The position numbers were made by a program, and so were the translations under genes. This document shows positions 6,495-15,442 of a stretch of DNA of 26,987 bases, in pieces. The stretch comes from a virus. The DNA is taken from IMG/VR virus record IMGVR_UViG_3300021197_001324, positions 1 through 26,987 of that record. One strand, given 5' to 3'. Every line of letters starts with the position of its first letter. Position 1 is the first letter of the stretch. Below the pieces are notes generated by a model, which was not told the origin of the DNA, ran no database searches, and was given only the letters and a program-made list of their open reading frames with translations.

Positions 6495-8354
6495 ATGTCA
6501 GTTTTAGATAAATTAACAGAAGGTATTGTTAATCGTAACCTCCAGAAAGAAGGTGCAGCCCTACTTACCAAGTGGGAGAACACCGGACTTCTTGAGGGAC
6601 TTAGCAATGACCAAACAAAGGACGCCATGGCTCGTTTGCTTGAAAACCAAGCTAGAGAGTTGTTGCGTGAGGCATCCAGCATGGCCGCTGGTCAGGATGT
6701 CGAAGGTTTTGCATCCGTTGCATTTCCAATCGTTCGCCGTGTATTCGGAAACTTGATCGCCAACGACCTCGTAAGCGTTCAGCCAATGAGCCTCCCATCG
6801 GGACTCATCTTCTTCCTTGACTTCACAACTTCTACAGATGGTCCGGGTCTTCCGCACCTCGGCTATGGAGCCACAGAAGAATCACTTTACGGTGGTGGTG
6901 TTGTTGCTCAACAGTTGACAGGAGGTATTAACCTTACTCAAGACGGAGCCCCTGAACAAGGTGCTTATGCTTTGAACAATGGTTATGCTAGCCCAACTGG
7001 ATCTTATCTACTTGCCCCACCTAATGGCACAAGTAACGTTCAATTGGTTCTTGTTGCTTCTGGTACTGTTGGTGTTGCAGGTGGAGAAGGTACTCATCCT
7101 CTCAGTGATGCTGCTCAAGAAACATTGGATAAGCTTTGCAACTATGACCCAGATCTTAAAGATAGAGTTGTTGTTGTTATTGAAGCAACTGGTTCTGCCG
7201 GTGCTGCTCTTGCCAACAATGACTTCCAGCAGTTCGATGTAAGAAACTTCGTTGCTCTTGAGGGTTCTAGTAACAAGGGTCTTGGTGAACTGGTTAGACG
7301 TTGCACAAAGATCTCCTCTGGTAGTTATGCTGGAAATGATCCGGGCAATACTGCATTTAAGTATACCATGGTATTCGCATCTACTGCATCTGCCGGTGCT
7401 GCTGTGACTCTTGGTAGAGTTGCTTCTGGTGTTGACACGTCGGGTAATACAGCAAACCTTGTTAACATCACTGGTTCGACCTTGACCTTGAACTTCCCAC
7501 TCATTGACAACTTTACTGCTGGAGACTCAATTGGGTCTGTTCTTGGAGCAAATTTGTGGAACTTCGAAAATGAGCAAAACATCCCAGAAATCGACATCAA
7601 AGTTGATTCCATCGCTGTTACTGCTCAGACAAAGAAGCTCAAAGCTAAGTGGACTCCAGAATTGGGTCAAGACCTTAGTGCTTATCACAACCTTGACGCA
7701 GAGGTTGAGCTTACAAGCATTCTCTCTGAGCAAATTGCTCTTGAGATTGACCGTGAGATCCTTGAGGACCTTATCAAAGGTGCTACTGCTGGAACTCAAT
7801 ACTGGTCTCGCCGTGTAGGTAGATTCCTTGATAGACAAACTGGAACCCAAATTGGTACCGCTACAAACAACGAGTCCTTGTTTGGCGCTGACTTCACTGG
7901 TAATGTTTCTGAGTGGTATGAAACCCTCGCAGAAACTATCAATGATGTTTCGGCTCAAATCCACAGAAAGACACTCCGTGGTGGCGCAAACTACATTGTT
8001 TGTTCACCAGAGGTTGCTAACATTCTTGAATTCACTGCTGGCTTCCGCGCAAGCATTGGAAACGATTATGGTAACGGTTCTATTGGAGCAGTTAATGTTG
8101 GATCTTTGAGTAAGAAGTTTGACGTATATGTGGATCCTTACTTCCCACGTAATGTTGTACTTGTTGGACGTAAAGGTGGATCATTCCTCGAAAGTGGATA
8201 TGTATATGCACCATATGTCCCACTCCAAGTAACTCCAACCATCTTTGGTGTAGAGGACTTCGTACCTCGTAAGGGTGTCATGACCCGTTATGCCAAGCAG
8301 ATGGTTAGACCAGATATGTATGGTCTTGTTATCTGTCGCGACCTTCTTGGGTAA
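6495..8354 (+). CDS. gp23: Major capsid protein (gp23-like)
   Basis: This 619-aa protein forms the hexamers of the head. Alignment with T4 gp23 is clear in four places. LLTKWENTGLLEG and ARLLENQARELL lie near the N-terminus. VRRVFGNLIANDLVSVQPM is followed by PSGLIFFL. KLKAKWTPELGQDL then LDAEVELTSIL lies near residue 380. The C-terminal part has FDVYVDPYFP, VGRKGG and YVYAPYVPLQ. An L-x-E site, LLRE(59)/ASSM, sits where T4 gp23 is cut by the prohead protease (LTE65/A), so residues 1-59 may be removed on maturation. It is about 100 aa longer than T4 gp23, mainly in an insertion around 150-350. AGGAG precedes the ATG. It shares a transcript with the scaffold gene and ends at a strong terminator. 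Confidence 0.97.
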   Translation: MSVLDKLTEGIVNRNLQKEGAALLTKWENTGLLEGLSNDQTKDAMARLLENQARELLREASSMAAGQDVEGFASVAFPIVRRVFGNLIANDLVSVQPMSLPSGLIFFLDFTTSTDGPGLPHLGYGATEESLYGGGVVAQQLTGGINLTQDGAPEQGAYALNNGYASPTGSYLLAPPNGTSNVQLVLVASGTVGVAGGEGTHPLSDAAQETLDKLCNYDPDLKDRVVVVIEATGSAGAALANNDFQQFDVRNFVALEGSSNKGLGELVRRCTKISSGSYAGNDPGNTAFKYTMVFASTASAGAAVTLGRVASGVDTSGNTANLVNITGSTLTLNFPLIDNFTAGDSIGSVLGANLWNFENEQNIPEIDIKVDSIAVTAQTKKLKAKWTPELGQDLSAYHNLDAEVELTSILSEQIALEIDREILEDLIKGATAGTQYWSRRVGRFLDRQTGTQIGTATNNESLFGADFTGNVSEWYETLAETINDVSAQIHRKTLRGGANYIVCSPEVANILEFTAGFRASIGNDYGNGSIGAVNVGSLSKKFDVYVDPYFPRNVVLVGRKGGSFLESGYVYAPYVPLQVTPTIFGVEDFVPRKGVMTRYAKQMVRPDMYGLVICRDLLG

Positions 8355-8376
8355 TTCCAATAAGTTCTAGACAAAC

Positions 8377-8411
8377 AAAAAGCCTCGTCATTAATTTGGC
8401 GGGGCTTTTTT
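8377..8411 (+). terminator. Strong terminator after the capsid gene, possibly bidirectional
   Basis: A 13-bp stem with two G-U pairs joins 8377-8389 (AAAAAGCCTCGTC) to 8398-8410, with an 8-nt loop and a T-tract at 8406-8411. The matching A-tract on the 5' side would also serve transcription from the other strand. It isolates the capsid operon from the neck genes. Confidence 0.9.
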
Positions 8412-8482
8412 ATTTCTATACTGCTTTAACCTTGCCCAATAACTAATTACTATGATACACTTGTGTCTAGGAGATTTAATGA

Positions 8483-9775
8483 ATGGCTTACCCAACTTTA
8501 ACACCATCAAGCACAACTAGCGTTTCTAGGTTGCCTGTAACGGGAAATGTAGACAATGTTAATGCCGCAGACAATCCGCTTCCTTACGGGGTTTATGTTG
8601 ATCACGCATCCTCTCATCATGCAATTGCAGGTTTTTTAACTGGCGCTGTAGATCAAGTAGCTTATGCATACCGAAAGCTGGGTGGCGATGTTTTAGACAT
8701 TGAGATTACGGAGCATCAAGTTTATGCAGCCTATGAAGAGGCTTGTCTAGAATATTCCTATCTTGTTAATGTACACCAAGCCAAGAATGTGCTTGGGAGT
8801 GTATTGGGATCATCCACAGGATCTTTTGATAGTGATGGACAAATGTCCGGGTCTCACTCGCTGAGTGGCTCCAATGTCGCCCTAAAATATCCAAAATATG
8901 ACTTTCAATATGCTCAACGTGTTGGAGATGCAGTTTCTACGCAAATCGGAATCGGAGGCGCAACACCAATATATTCTGCCTCGTTTGATGCAGTAGTAGA
9001 CCAGCAGGACTATGATTTGCAAAATCTCATATCTAGTTCAGCAGCCGACAACTCCGCAGTGCCCTATTTTGAAAAAGTAGGAGATAAGCGAGTCACAATT
9101 AGGAAAGTGTTTTATAAAACCCCCAATGCGATGTGGAGGTTCTATGGATACTATGGGGGCTTAAATACAGTCGGAAATCTTTCCTACTATGGACAATATT
9201 CAGATGACTCTACATTTGAACTGATTCCAACTTGGCAAAACAAATCTCAAGCCATGGCTTTCGAAGACGCAATCTACACAAGAGCATCCCACTTTTCATA
9301 TGAAATAAAGGATAATAATCTAAGAATTTTCCCCAAGCCATTCACAGGAGGACCAACAAAGTATTGGGTAGAATTTACTGTGGAAACTGACCCTTGGTCG
9401 GAGGAGGCAAAAAAAGAAGACGGAGCGACAGGCATTAACAATATGAATACGCTGCCATTTGAAAATATTCCATATGATAATATAAATTCAATAGGTAAGC
9501 AGTGGATTAGAAGATTTGCCTTGGCGTTGTCTAAAGAAATGCTTGGGCTGGTAAGAAGCAAATTTGCAACAATTCCGATACCAAATGAGAGCGTCACCTT
9601 GAACGGTCCAGCGCTTGTAACAGAAGCTAAGGCGGAACAACTAGCACTTAGGGACGAATTAAAAACAGTCCTTGACGAGCTTACATACGAAAAGCTTGCT
9701 GAAAAAGACAGCAACATTGCAGATTCATCGCAAAATGTATTAAAAAATGTTCCACCCTCACTATTTGTAGGATAA
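8483..9775 (+). CDS. gp13: Neck protein (gp13-like)
   Basis: The 430-aa protein likely belongs to the head-closure ring under the portal. The C-terminal third carries the family landmarks: WIRRFALALSKEMLGLVRSK, IPIPNESVTLNGPALVTEAK and a helix of the EQLALRDELKTVLDEL type, as in gp13 homologues of T4-like marine phages. The middle part (about 150-320) is aromatic and beta-rich, with VVDQQDYDLQNLI. A Gly/Ser-rich linker lies near 105-130. It is longer than T4 gp13 (309 aa). AGGAG is at 8469-8473. It follows the capsid terminator and is followed within 4 nt by the gp14-like gene, so head and neck genes stay in assembly order. Confidence 0.7.
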   Translation: MAYPTLTPSSTTSVSRLPVTGNVDNVNAADNPLPYGVYVDHASSHHAIAGFLTGAVDQVAYAYRKLGGDVLDIEITEHQVYAAYEEACLEYSYLVNVHQAKNVLGSVLGSSTGSFDSDGQMSGSHSLSGSNVALKYPKYDFQYAQRVGDAVSTQIGIGGATPIYSASFDAVVDQQDYDLQNLISSSAADNSAVPYFEKVGDKRVTIRKVFYKTPNAMWRFYGYYGGLNTVGNLSYYGQYSDDSTFELIPTWQNKSQAMAFEDAIYTRASHFSYEIKDNNLRIFPKPFTGGPTKYWVEFTVETDPWSEEAKKEDGATGINNMNTLPFENIPYDNINSIGKQWIRRFALALSKEMLGLVRSKFATIPIPNESVTLNGPALVTEAKAEQLALRDELKTVLDELTYEKLAEKDSNIADSSQNVLKNVPPSLFVG

Positions 9776-9779
9776 GTAA

Positions 9780-10268
9780 ATGGCAGACAATAAATGGACA
9801 CAACCCACTAATCCTCCTGCTCCCTTATTTACTGGGGAGAAAGAGCGCAATTTAGTCAAGCAGATCAATGATGAGGTCATAGAACGGGTCATAGGTCAAA
9901 CAGTCCTTTATTATCCTATAAGTCAAGATAAAACAAACTTTCACCCTCTCTATGGAGAGGCAATAGACAAAACATTCCTTCCTCCGATTAGAGTGTACGC
10001 ATTAATTGGCTGGGAAGGGCAAGATACAACAAACACTTCGCTAGGTGTCGACAAAAGGTCGTCAATCAATATATACTTCCACAAGAGAAGATTAACAGAG
10101 GACCAAGACTTGTTTGTCAGAGAAGGGGATTTCATTTTATATGGGAAACTACATTATGAAATTGTCACCCTCAATGAGCCAAAAGAATTGTTTGGTCAAG
10201 TAGATTATAAATATGAAATTTTTGCTACCTGTAAGAGGGCGAGAAAGGGAACTTTCAACGCTCTGTAG
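9780..10268 (+). CDS. gp14: Neck protein (gp14-like)
   Basis: This gene encodes 162 aa with features common to neck or head-tail joining proteins next to gp13. They include PLFTGEKERNLVKQINDEV near residue 15, then YYPISQDKTNFHPLYGEAI, a charged beta hairpin region (SSINIYFHKRRL), and a C-terminal beta segment with GDFILYGKLHYEIVTLNEP. There is no signal peptide or membrane segment. It is shorter than T4 gp14 (256 aa). The ATG is 4 nt after the preceding stop and its SD (AGGAT) lies in the previous gene's end, which suggests coupling. The order gp13-gp14-gp15 matches T4. A generic head-tail connector is the main alternative name. Confidence 0.65.
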   Translation: MADNKWTQPTNPPAPLFTGEKERNLVKQINDEVIERVIGQTVLYYPISQDKTNFHPLYGEAIDKTFLPPIRVYALIGWEGQDTTNTSLGVDKRSSINIYFHKRRLTEDQDLFVREGDFILYGKLHYEIVTLNEPKELFGQVDYKYEIFATCKRARKGTFNAL

Positions 10269-10279
10269 GAGGATAAGAT

Positions 10280-11218
10280 ATGTCTGCTTATAGAGGCGGC
10301 AATGGAAATAATAATTATACAGGCATCCCAGAAGAAAAGAAGGAGGAAGCAATTGATCTTAGCTTTTCTCCCTCAACTCTGGAAACCGTCGACTATGCAA
10401 TATACGACTACCTTAATGACAGCCTATCATTAAAGACTGTAGCCAATGATGGAACTAAAAAAGTTCCCATTATATGGGCTTCTTCTGAAAGGGCATTCCA
10501 AATAAAAAATAATAAAGAATATAGAGATAGCGAAGGTACAATCATACTACCAGCGATAACAATAGAAAGGACTTCTGTAGTGAAAAATTTAGACACTAGA
10601 GGGGCTTACTATGGAGACATGTTTCCATTTCAGAGCCAGCCAGAAAAGGGAGGCTCCCTTGTTATTGCTAGAAGAATAAAGCAAGACAAAACTTCTAACT
10701 TTGCCAATGCTGACGCAAATAGAAGATACAACAATAGAGTAGCACCAAAGTTTGTTAGAAAGTCGACAGATAAGGTTGTGTACGAAACTGTATCAATCCC
10801 ACCAGTTGTATACGCAGACATTGCATATAGCATAATGTTGAGAACAGAATACCAGCAGCAAATGAATGACTTATTGCAGCCATTCATTACAAAGCCCGGA
10901 ACAATAAACAGCTTTTTAATTAACAGGGACGGGCATAGATATGAGGCTTTTATTCAAGGAGATTATACACTCACTAACAATATTTCTAGCATGGAAAACG
11001 AAGAGAGGAGGTTCCAGACTGAGATAACAATAAAGGTTATGGGCTATTTGGTTGGCGAGGGGATAAATCAAGCCACTCCTAAGTTCTCTGTTAGGGAAAA
11101 CGCAGTGGAAGTTAAGATACCTAGAGAGCGTGTTATATGGGATGATCCACTTCTTGTAGACGGACCCGGCAAAGATAGCAAGCAAAATGTTGGAGTCGAC
11201 GGCAAGTATAGAGAATAA
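10280..11218 (+). CDS. gp15: Tail completion / sheath terminator protein (gp15-like)
   Basis: The 312-aa protein aligns by eye along T4 gp15 (272 aa). KVPIIWASSERAFQIKNN matches T4 VPITYASKEHFMMKLN, ILPAITIERT matches ILPRINLHLV, and YADIAYSIMLRTEYQQQMND with LLQPFIT matches YELSIFTRYEDDMFQIVEQILPYF. EERRFQTEITIKVMGYLVGE matches RRRIEWSLTFEVNGWMYPP. gp15 forms the ring that caps tail tube and sheath and joins them to the neck. A strong AGGAGG (10267-10272) precedes the ATG, and the gene begins 12 nt after the gp14-like stop. It ends the neck group. The sheath gene follows after an 84-nt leader. Confidence 0.85.
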   Translation: MSAYRGGNGNNNYTGIPEEKKEEAIDLSFSPSTLETVDYAIYDYLNDSLSLKTVANDGTKKVPIIWASSERAFQIKNNKEYRDSEGTIILPAITIERTSVVKNLDTRGAYYGDMFPFQSQPEKGGSLVIARRIKQDKTSNFANADANRRYNNRVAPKFVRKSTDKVVYETVSIPPVVYADIAYSIMLRTEYQQQMNDLLQPFITKPGTINSFLINRDGHRYEAFIQGDYTLTNNISSMENEERRFQTEITIKVMGYLVGEGINQATPKFSVRENAVEVKIPRERVIWDDPLLVDGPGKDSKQNVGVDGKYRE

Positions 11219-11242
11219 TTTTGGACTTTCTAAAAATGAAAC

Positions 11243-11250
11243 ACTATTTA
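11243..11250 (+). promoter_or_regulatory. ACTATTTA box upstream of the sheath gene
   Basis: An exact copy of the recurrent box, 60 nt before the sheath ATG. A hairpin with a 7-nt loop lies 15 nt downstream, and the AAGGAG SD follows the hairpin. It is a candidate late promoter for sheath and tube. Confidence 0.4.
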
Positions 11251-11265
11251 CTAAAGAAATAATAT

Positions 11266-11282
11266 CGTCTTAAAAATAGACG
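11266..11282 (+). other. Leader hairpin upstream of the sheath gene, 7-nt loop
   Basis: CGTCT (11266-11270) pairs with AGACG (11278-11282) around TAAAAAT, and a flanking T-G pair can extend it. There is no T-tract, so it is not a terminator. It leaves the SD at 11288-11293 free. Confidence 0.45.
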
Positions 11283-11302
11283 GCTAAAAGGAGATAGCAA
11301 TA

Positions 11303-14300
11303 ATGTCGGCAAAAGATTTCAAATTTGTTTCCCCCGGAGTGTTCATTGAAGAGATTGACAACTCCCAAATACCAAAATCCCCAGTAGCGATTGGACCATT
11401 GGTAATCGGTCGTTCAAGAAAAGGTCCAGCATATCAGCCAGTCAGAGTTGATTCTTTTTCGGAATTTGTCAGCATCTTCGGCTCCCCAGTTGGAGGCGAA
11501 GAATCAAGCGATGTCTGGAGAGGCGGAATCCCCACTGCTCCCACTTTTGCTGCATATGCCGCCCAAGCATGGCTAAGAAACTCATCTCCAATCACCTTTA
11601 TTAGACTTCTTGGTAGCCAATCCCCAGACGCAGACACTTCCTCAGATACTGCTCTTGCAGGCTGGGCAACAAAAAGAGCCACCCAAAGTGGTCAGGCAGA
11701 CAGAGCCGGTGCTTACGGGCTATTCCTTTTTAACTCTTCGTCATCATCTCCAGAGGCTGTCGATGGAACTTTGGCGGCAATCATTTACAATACAACAGGC
11801 GCTGTAACACTCAGCGGTAGTTTGAGAGGTGTTGAGTCTGGAACCACGGCTCATCCAAACCTTACATCAACAACTGGTAGTTGTGCGATGGTACTCTCTA
11901 CAGATAAGAGTTTTACTCTCCAAGTTTACAATTCAAGCGAGGCATTGCAAGAGGAAACACTTATTAGCCTTGACAGAAATAATGCTAACTACATTAGAAA
12001 AGTATTAAACACAAATCCAACTTTAACAAATAGTAATTTGGTAGACTCTTCAGCGGATACCGCTAGAAATCACTTCCTTGGACAAACTTTTGAAAGAGAA
12101 GTGAAAGATAAAATTACTTCAAGTTCAGCCTATGGAATGATCTTAAGGCTTGGTAGAGACTCTGCCGACGTAACTGATGCAGCGAATTACAAGTTTGCAA
12201 CCCAAGGCGGAAAATCTGGTTGGTTCTTCTCGCAAGACCTTAGAAATACAAGCGCTAACGTAGCAGATCCTTCTGCAAACGTTCCGTTGCCAATGTACGA
12301 TCCTGCATCTTTGAGCGGTATTACTAGACTATTCCGTGTTTGTAGCTTATCTGCTGGAGAGGAGTTGCAAAGAAACTATAAGATTTCTATTGAAGACCTT
12401 CAGTATTCTACAAATGACAACAGCCCATACGGGACATTCACTCTTGCCATAAGAGATATTAGGGATTCTGATAATTCCAGAAAGTACGTCGAAAGATACA
12501 CGGGCTTAAGTTTGGATCCAAATTCACCAAACTACATTGCAAAGCAGATAGGTGATATCTACTATGAGTGGAATGATGACAACAGAAGACTCATCGAGTA
12601 CGGCTCTTATCCCAATGTTTCAAGCATCGTTAGAGTTGAAGTTGCTTCTTCTGTTGACAAAGGTCAAGCAGACCCAGAACTTCTCCCATTCGGTGTTGAA
12701 GGACCAATTAAGTTTGGCGACTTCGTTGTGACCAGTGACGACTCAAGCGGAACACAGGCAGCAACAGCAACTGTTAAACTTGATGACTTTACTAAGATTC
12801 AAACAGGTGTAGGTGCAACTCTCTCAAACGGAGCCGACACTAGTGGAGGCGGTGTTTTCATTCAGGAAACAACTTTGGGAAATCTAGCCGACAACACAAT
12901 AACAATTGAGTTTACAGACGTAGGGCTCGATGACACACAAGGTGTTGCTCTTACGAACAACCACAAAATCATACTTAAGAACACCAATGACGTTACATCG
13001 ATTACAGCCCCAAATGCATATGAATGTTTCGTCAGTATTACAGATGGTGAGGGCAGCACAGTTAGTTCTGCGGCCGTAATCGCTAATCGTATTATTCAGG
13101 CTCTTAAAAGAGACTCTGCCTACGTAGACGGTGACAGAACAGGAAACACCGCTCTGACAACAATGTTTAAATATCATGCCTCCAGATGGAGATTAACTGG
13201 AGTCAGCACAATTGACGCAGGAACAACCGACGCCAGCCCCGCATCTTGGACTTCTGGTGGTGACGCAGACAGTGTTTTAGAGGCATCTATTAATGCCGTA
13301 AATGGTGTAAAAATCCAAGCCAGAGGTTACAATGGCGGAACACACGCATGGGGTAATGATGGACGCTACGGTGGAACTGTAGTGGCCAGCAATACCGATT
13401 GGAAATTAAATGTTAACGCTGCTAGTTCAGCCGGAGGAGCCAGCGCCGCAGACGGAACCGTTACTACTGGTACTGTGGTAGGTGCGACAGAGATCGTAAC
13501 AAACTGTGGTGGAGGCACTCAATCAGTTAAAGCCAACGAGGATGGTGGAACTGCCTTCATCGTAGGACACAACTCAGCCACGACTTTAACTAGTTTAATC
13601 GCAGCACTTAACGCAGAGTCTAATCAATCAGCCGCATCTTCTGTAGCCGATACATTGATTATAACAAACACTGGCGATGCTGGACTGGCTGGTAATGCCA
13701 GAACTGTTGAATTGGATGATTCTACAGCGGGAGCATTTACTGTTCAGGGTGTAGCCAATGACGGAACTCGAAACTTCAATGGCGGTAGTGACGACGGTGA
13801 CTTTAGCAATGGTAAAGTTGTTAAGAGTGCCACAGACTTCGCCGCCCCAGATTCTCCTGTTACAGCAGGTTCTGGTAGTGCTGGTGTCTTCATGGCTGCT
13901 TCTGCATCAACTGCCGACGCGGGAACAGGGCAGGACATCCTGCTCCAGTATTCTGGTAGAGCAGTTAATGTTCCCTTCACAGGGTCTGTCAAGTTCCCAA
14001 GTGTGCCTTTGAGATTGAGCGCATCAGATGGGGACCTTAACGATCCAACCGAAGCATACTTCGGCGCACAATATGCTAGAGATGCTAGTTCGATAGTGTT
14101 TGAAGAGAGCAGCCTTGACTTAGCCTACCCAGTTGCGAAAGCATCAGCTTTTGCCCCTAGCTCAACAACAGCAGGCGGCTTGGTAACCTCTTGGTACTTC
14201 TCCTTGGATGACCTAGTAGCAAAATACAAAACTGCCGCAGGCAATAAAGATATATTGTTCTATCAGTCAGGATCTAGAGCGGATGGATACTCAGTAACGG

Positions 14301-15400
14301 CTATTAGTGGATCTTACAAAAAGATCCTTGATATGGGATATGACAGATTCACAAGTGTCTTCTACGGGGGATTTAATGGATTTGACATTACTGAGCAAGA
14401 ACCATTCAATCAGACAAGGGCGTTTTTGGATGGATCAAACACCAGCGAGATTAACTCCTCCATGTTTTACTCCGCCAAAAAGGCAGTCGATATGTTTGCA
14501 GATCCTGAATTTATAGAAGCAAACATATTGAGCGCTCCGGGGATTAGACATAATGGGCTTACGACGCACATGATTAGTACATGTGAGTCTAGAGGGGATG
14601 CATTAGCATTAATTGATCCGCTCGGAGGATACAAGCCATCATCAGAAAACTCTTTAGTAGAAAAAGACAGAATTACATCTGGTCTTGGGCGAGGTGGAGT
14701 ATCGCAGCACGTTATTGACGTTGGTAACAGCGTTTCAACACGCAACTTAAATTCAAGTTACGGCGCAGTGTATTATCCTTGGGTTAGAATTACAGATACA
14801 ATTAGTGGTAAAAACCTCTGGGCACCACCATCTGTTGCTGCACTTGGGGCGATGTCGTACTCCGAAAATAACTCAGCGCTCTGGTTCGCACCAGCAGGGT
14901 TTAACAGGGGTGGCTTAACCGAGGGTGCAGCAGGCATCCCAGTTACAAACGTCAGAAGCCGTCTAACTTCAGCAGAAAGAGATTTCTTGTATGAGAGAAA
15001 TGTTAACCCAATTGCTTCTTTCCCGAATGAGGGCATCGTGATCTTTGGTCAAAAGACACTTCAAGTAACACCTTCTGCGTTGGACAGAATTAATGTTAGA
15101 AGATTGATGATCTTCGTAAAGAAAGAAATTTCTAGAATCGCTTCTAGATTGCTCTTCGATCAGAATGTTGAGCAAACTTGGTCTAGATTTACAGGTCAGG
15201 TTAATCCATTCTTGACAAATATCAAAAATAACTTCGGTCTAGACTCCTTCAAGGTTATTCTAGATGAATCTACAACTACACCAGACCTCATTGACAGAAA
15301 TACAATCTATGCAAAGATTTTCTTAAAGCCAACCAAGGCTGTAGAGTTCTTCGCAATTGATTTTGTAATTACAAACTCTGGTGCAGGTTTTGAAGATTAA
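11303..15400 (+). CDS. gp18: Tail sheath protein (gp18-like), greatly enlarged
   Basis: The 1365-aa protein is the contractile sheath subunit. Its N-terminus (VSPGVFIEEIDNS, then GPLVIGRSRKGPAY) and C-terminus match gp18. T4 RDRLYQEAINPV, PFDRINVRRLF and PSVIDRNEFVATFYIQPA correspond to RDFLYERNVNPI, ALDRINVRRLM and PDLIDRNTIYAKIFLKPT. WFAPAGFNRGG matches WMSPAGYNRGQ. T4 gp18 has 659 residues, so about 700 are extra. They lie mainly between roughly 130 and 950, are rich in Thr/Ser/Gly/Asp, and hold at least two related beta domains (about 500-600 and 720-830) of the type IT.. ALN.E.. LIITN. Such insertions usually face outward in sheaths. The start has AAGGAG. It is expressed with the tube gene 42 nt downstream. 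Confidence 0.95.
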   Translation: MSAKDFKFVSPGVFIEEIDNSQIPKSPVAIGPLVIGRSRKGPAYQPVRVDSFSEFVSIFGSPVGGEESSDVWRGGIPTAPTFAAYAAQAWLRNSSPITFIRLLGSQSPDADTSSDTALAGWATKRATQSGQADRAGAYGLFLFNSSSSSPEAVDGTLAAIIYNTTGAVTLSGSLRGVESGTTAHPNLTSTTGSCAMVLSTDKSFTLQVYNSSEALQEETLISLDRNNANYIRKVLNTNPTLTNSNLVDSSADTARNHFLGQTFEREVKDKITSSSAYGMILRLGRDSADVTDAANYKFATQGGKSGWFFSQDLRNTSANVADPSANVPLPMYDPASLSGITRLFRVCSLSAGEELQRNYKISIEDLQYSTNDNSPYGTFTLAIRDIRDSDNSRKYVERYTGLSLDPNSPNYIAKQIGDIYYEWNDDNRRLIEYGSYPNVSSIVRVEVASSVDKGQADPELLPFGVEGPIKFGDFVVTSDDSSGTQAATATVKLDDFTKIQTGVGATLSNGADTSGGGVFIQETTLGNLADNTITIEFTDVGLDDTQGVALTNNHKIILKNTNDVTSITAPNAYECFVSITDGEGSTVSSAAVIANRIIQALKRDSAYVDGDRTGNTALTTMFKYHASRWRLTGVSTIDAGTTDASPASWTSGGDADSVLEASINAVNGVKIQARGYNGGTHAWGNDGRYGGTVVASNTDWKLNVNAASSAGGASAADGTVTTGTVVGATEIVTNCGGGTQSVKANEDGGTAFIVGHNSATTLTSLIAALNAESNQSAASSVADTLIITNTGDAGLAGNARTVELDDSTAGAFTVQGVANDGTRNFNGGSDDGDFSNGKVVKSATDFAAPDSPVTAGSGSAGVFMAASASTADAGTGQDILLQYSGRAVNVPFTGSVKFPSVPLRLSASDGDLNDPTEAYFGAQYARDASSIVFEESSLDLAYPVAKASAFAPSSTTAGGLVTSWYFSLDDLVAKYKTAAGNKDILFYQSGSRADGYSVTAISGSYKKILDMGYDRFTSVFYGGFNGFDITEQEPFNQTRAFLDGSNTSEINSSMFYSAKKAVDMFADPEFIEANILSAPGIRHNGLTTHMISTCESRGDALALIDPLGGYKPSSENSLVEKDRITSGLGRGGVSQHVIDVGNSVSTRNLNSSYGAVYYPWVRITDTISGKNLWAPPSVAALGAMSYSENNSALWFAPAGFNRGGLTEGAAGIPVTNVRSRLTSAERDFLYERNVNPIASFPNEGIVIFGQKTLQVTPSALDRINVRRLMIFVKKEISRIASRLLFDQNVEQTWSRFTGQVNPFLTNIKNNFGLDSFKVILDESTTTPDLIDRNTIYAKIFLKPTKAVEFFAIDFVITNSGAGFED

Positions 15401-15402
15401 AA

Positions 15403-15410
15403 AATAAATA
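15403..15410 (+). promoter_or_regulatory. T4-late-like AATAAATA box before the tail tube gene
   Basis: AATAAATA differs from the T4 late consensus TATAAATA at one position. It lies 32 nt before the tube ATG, with the AAAAGGA SD in between. The region is simply AT-rich, so it could be chance. Extra transcription here would suit the abundant tube protein. Confidence 0.25.
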
Positions 15411-15442
15411 AATAACTACTTATTTAAAAGGAAACCTAAACA

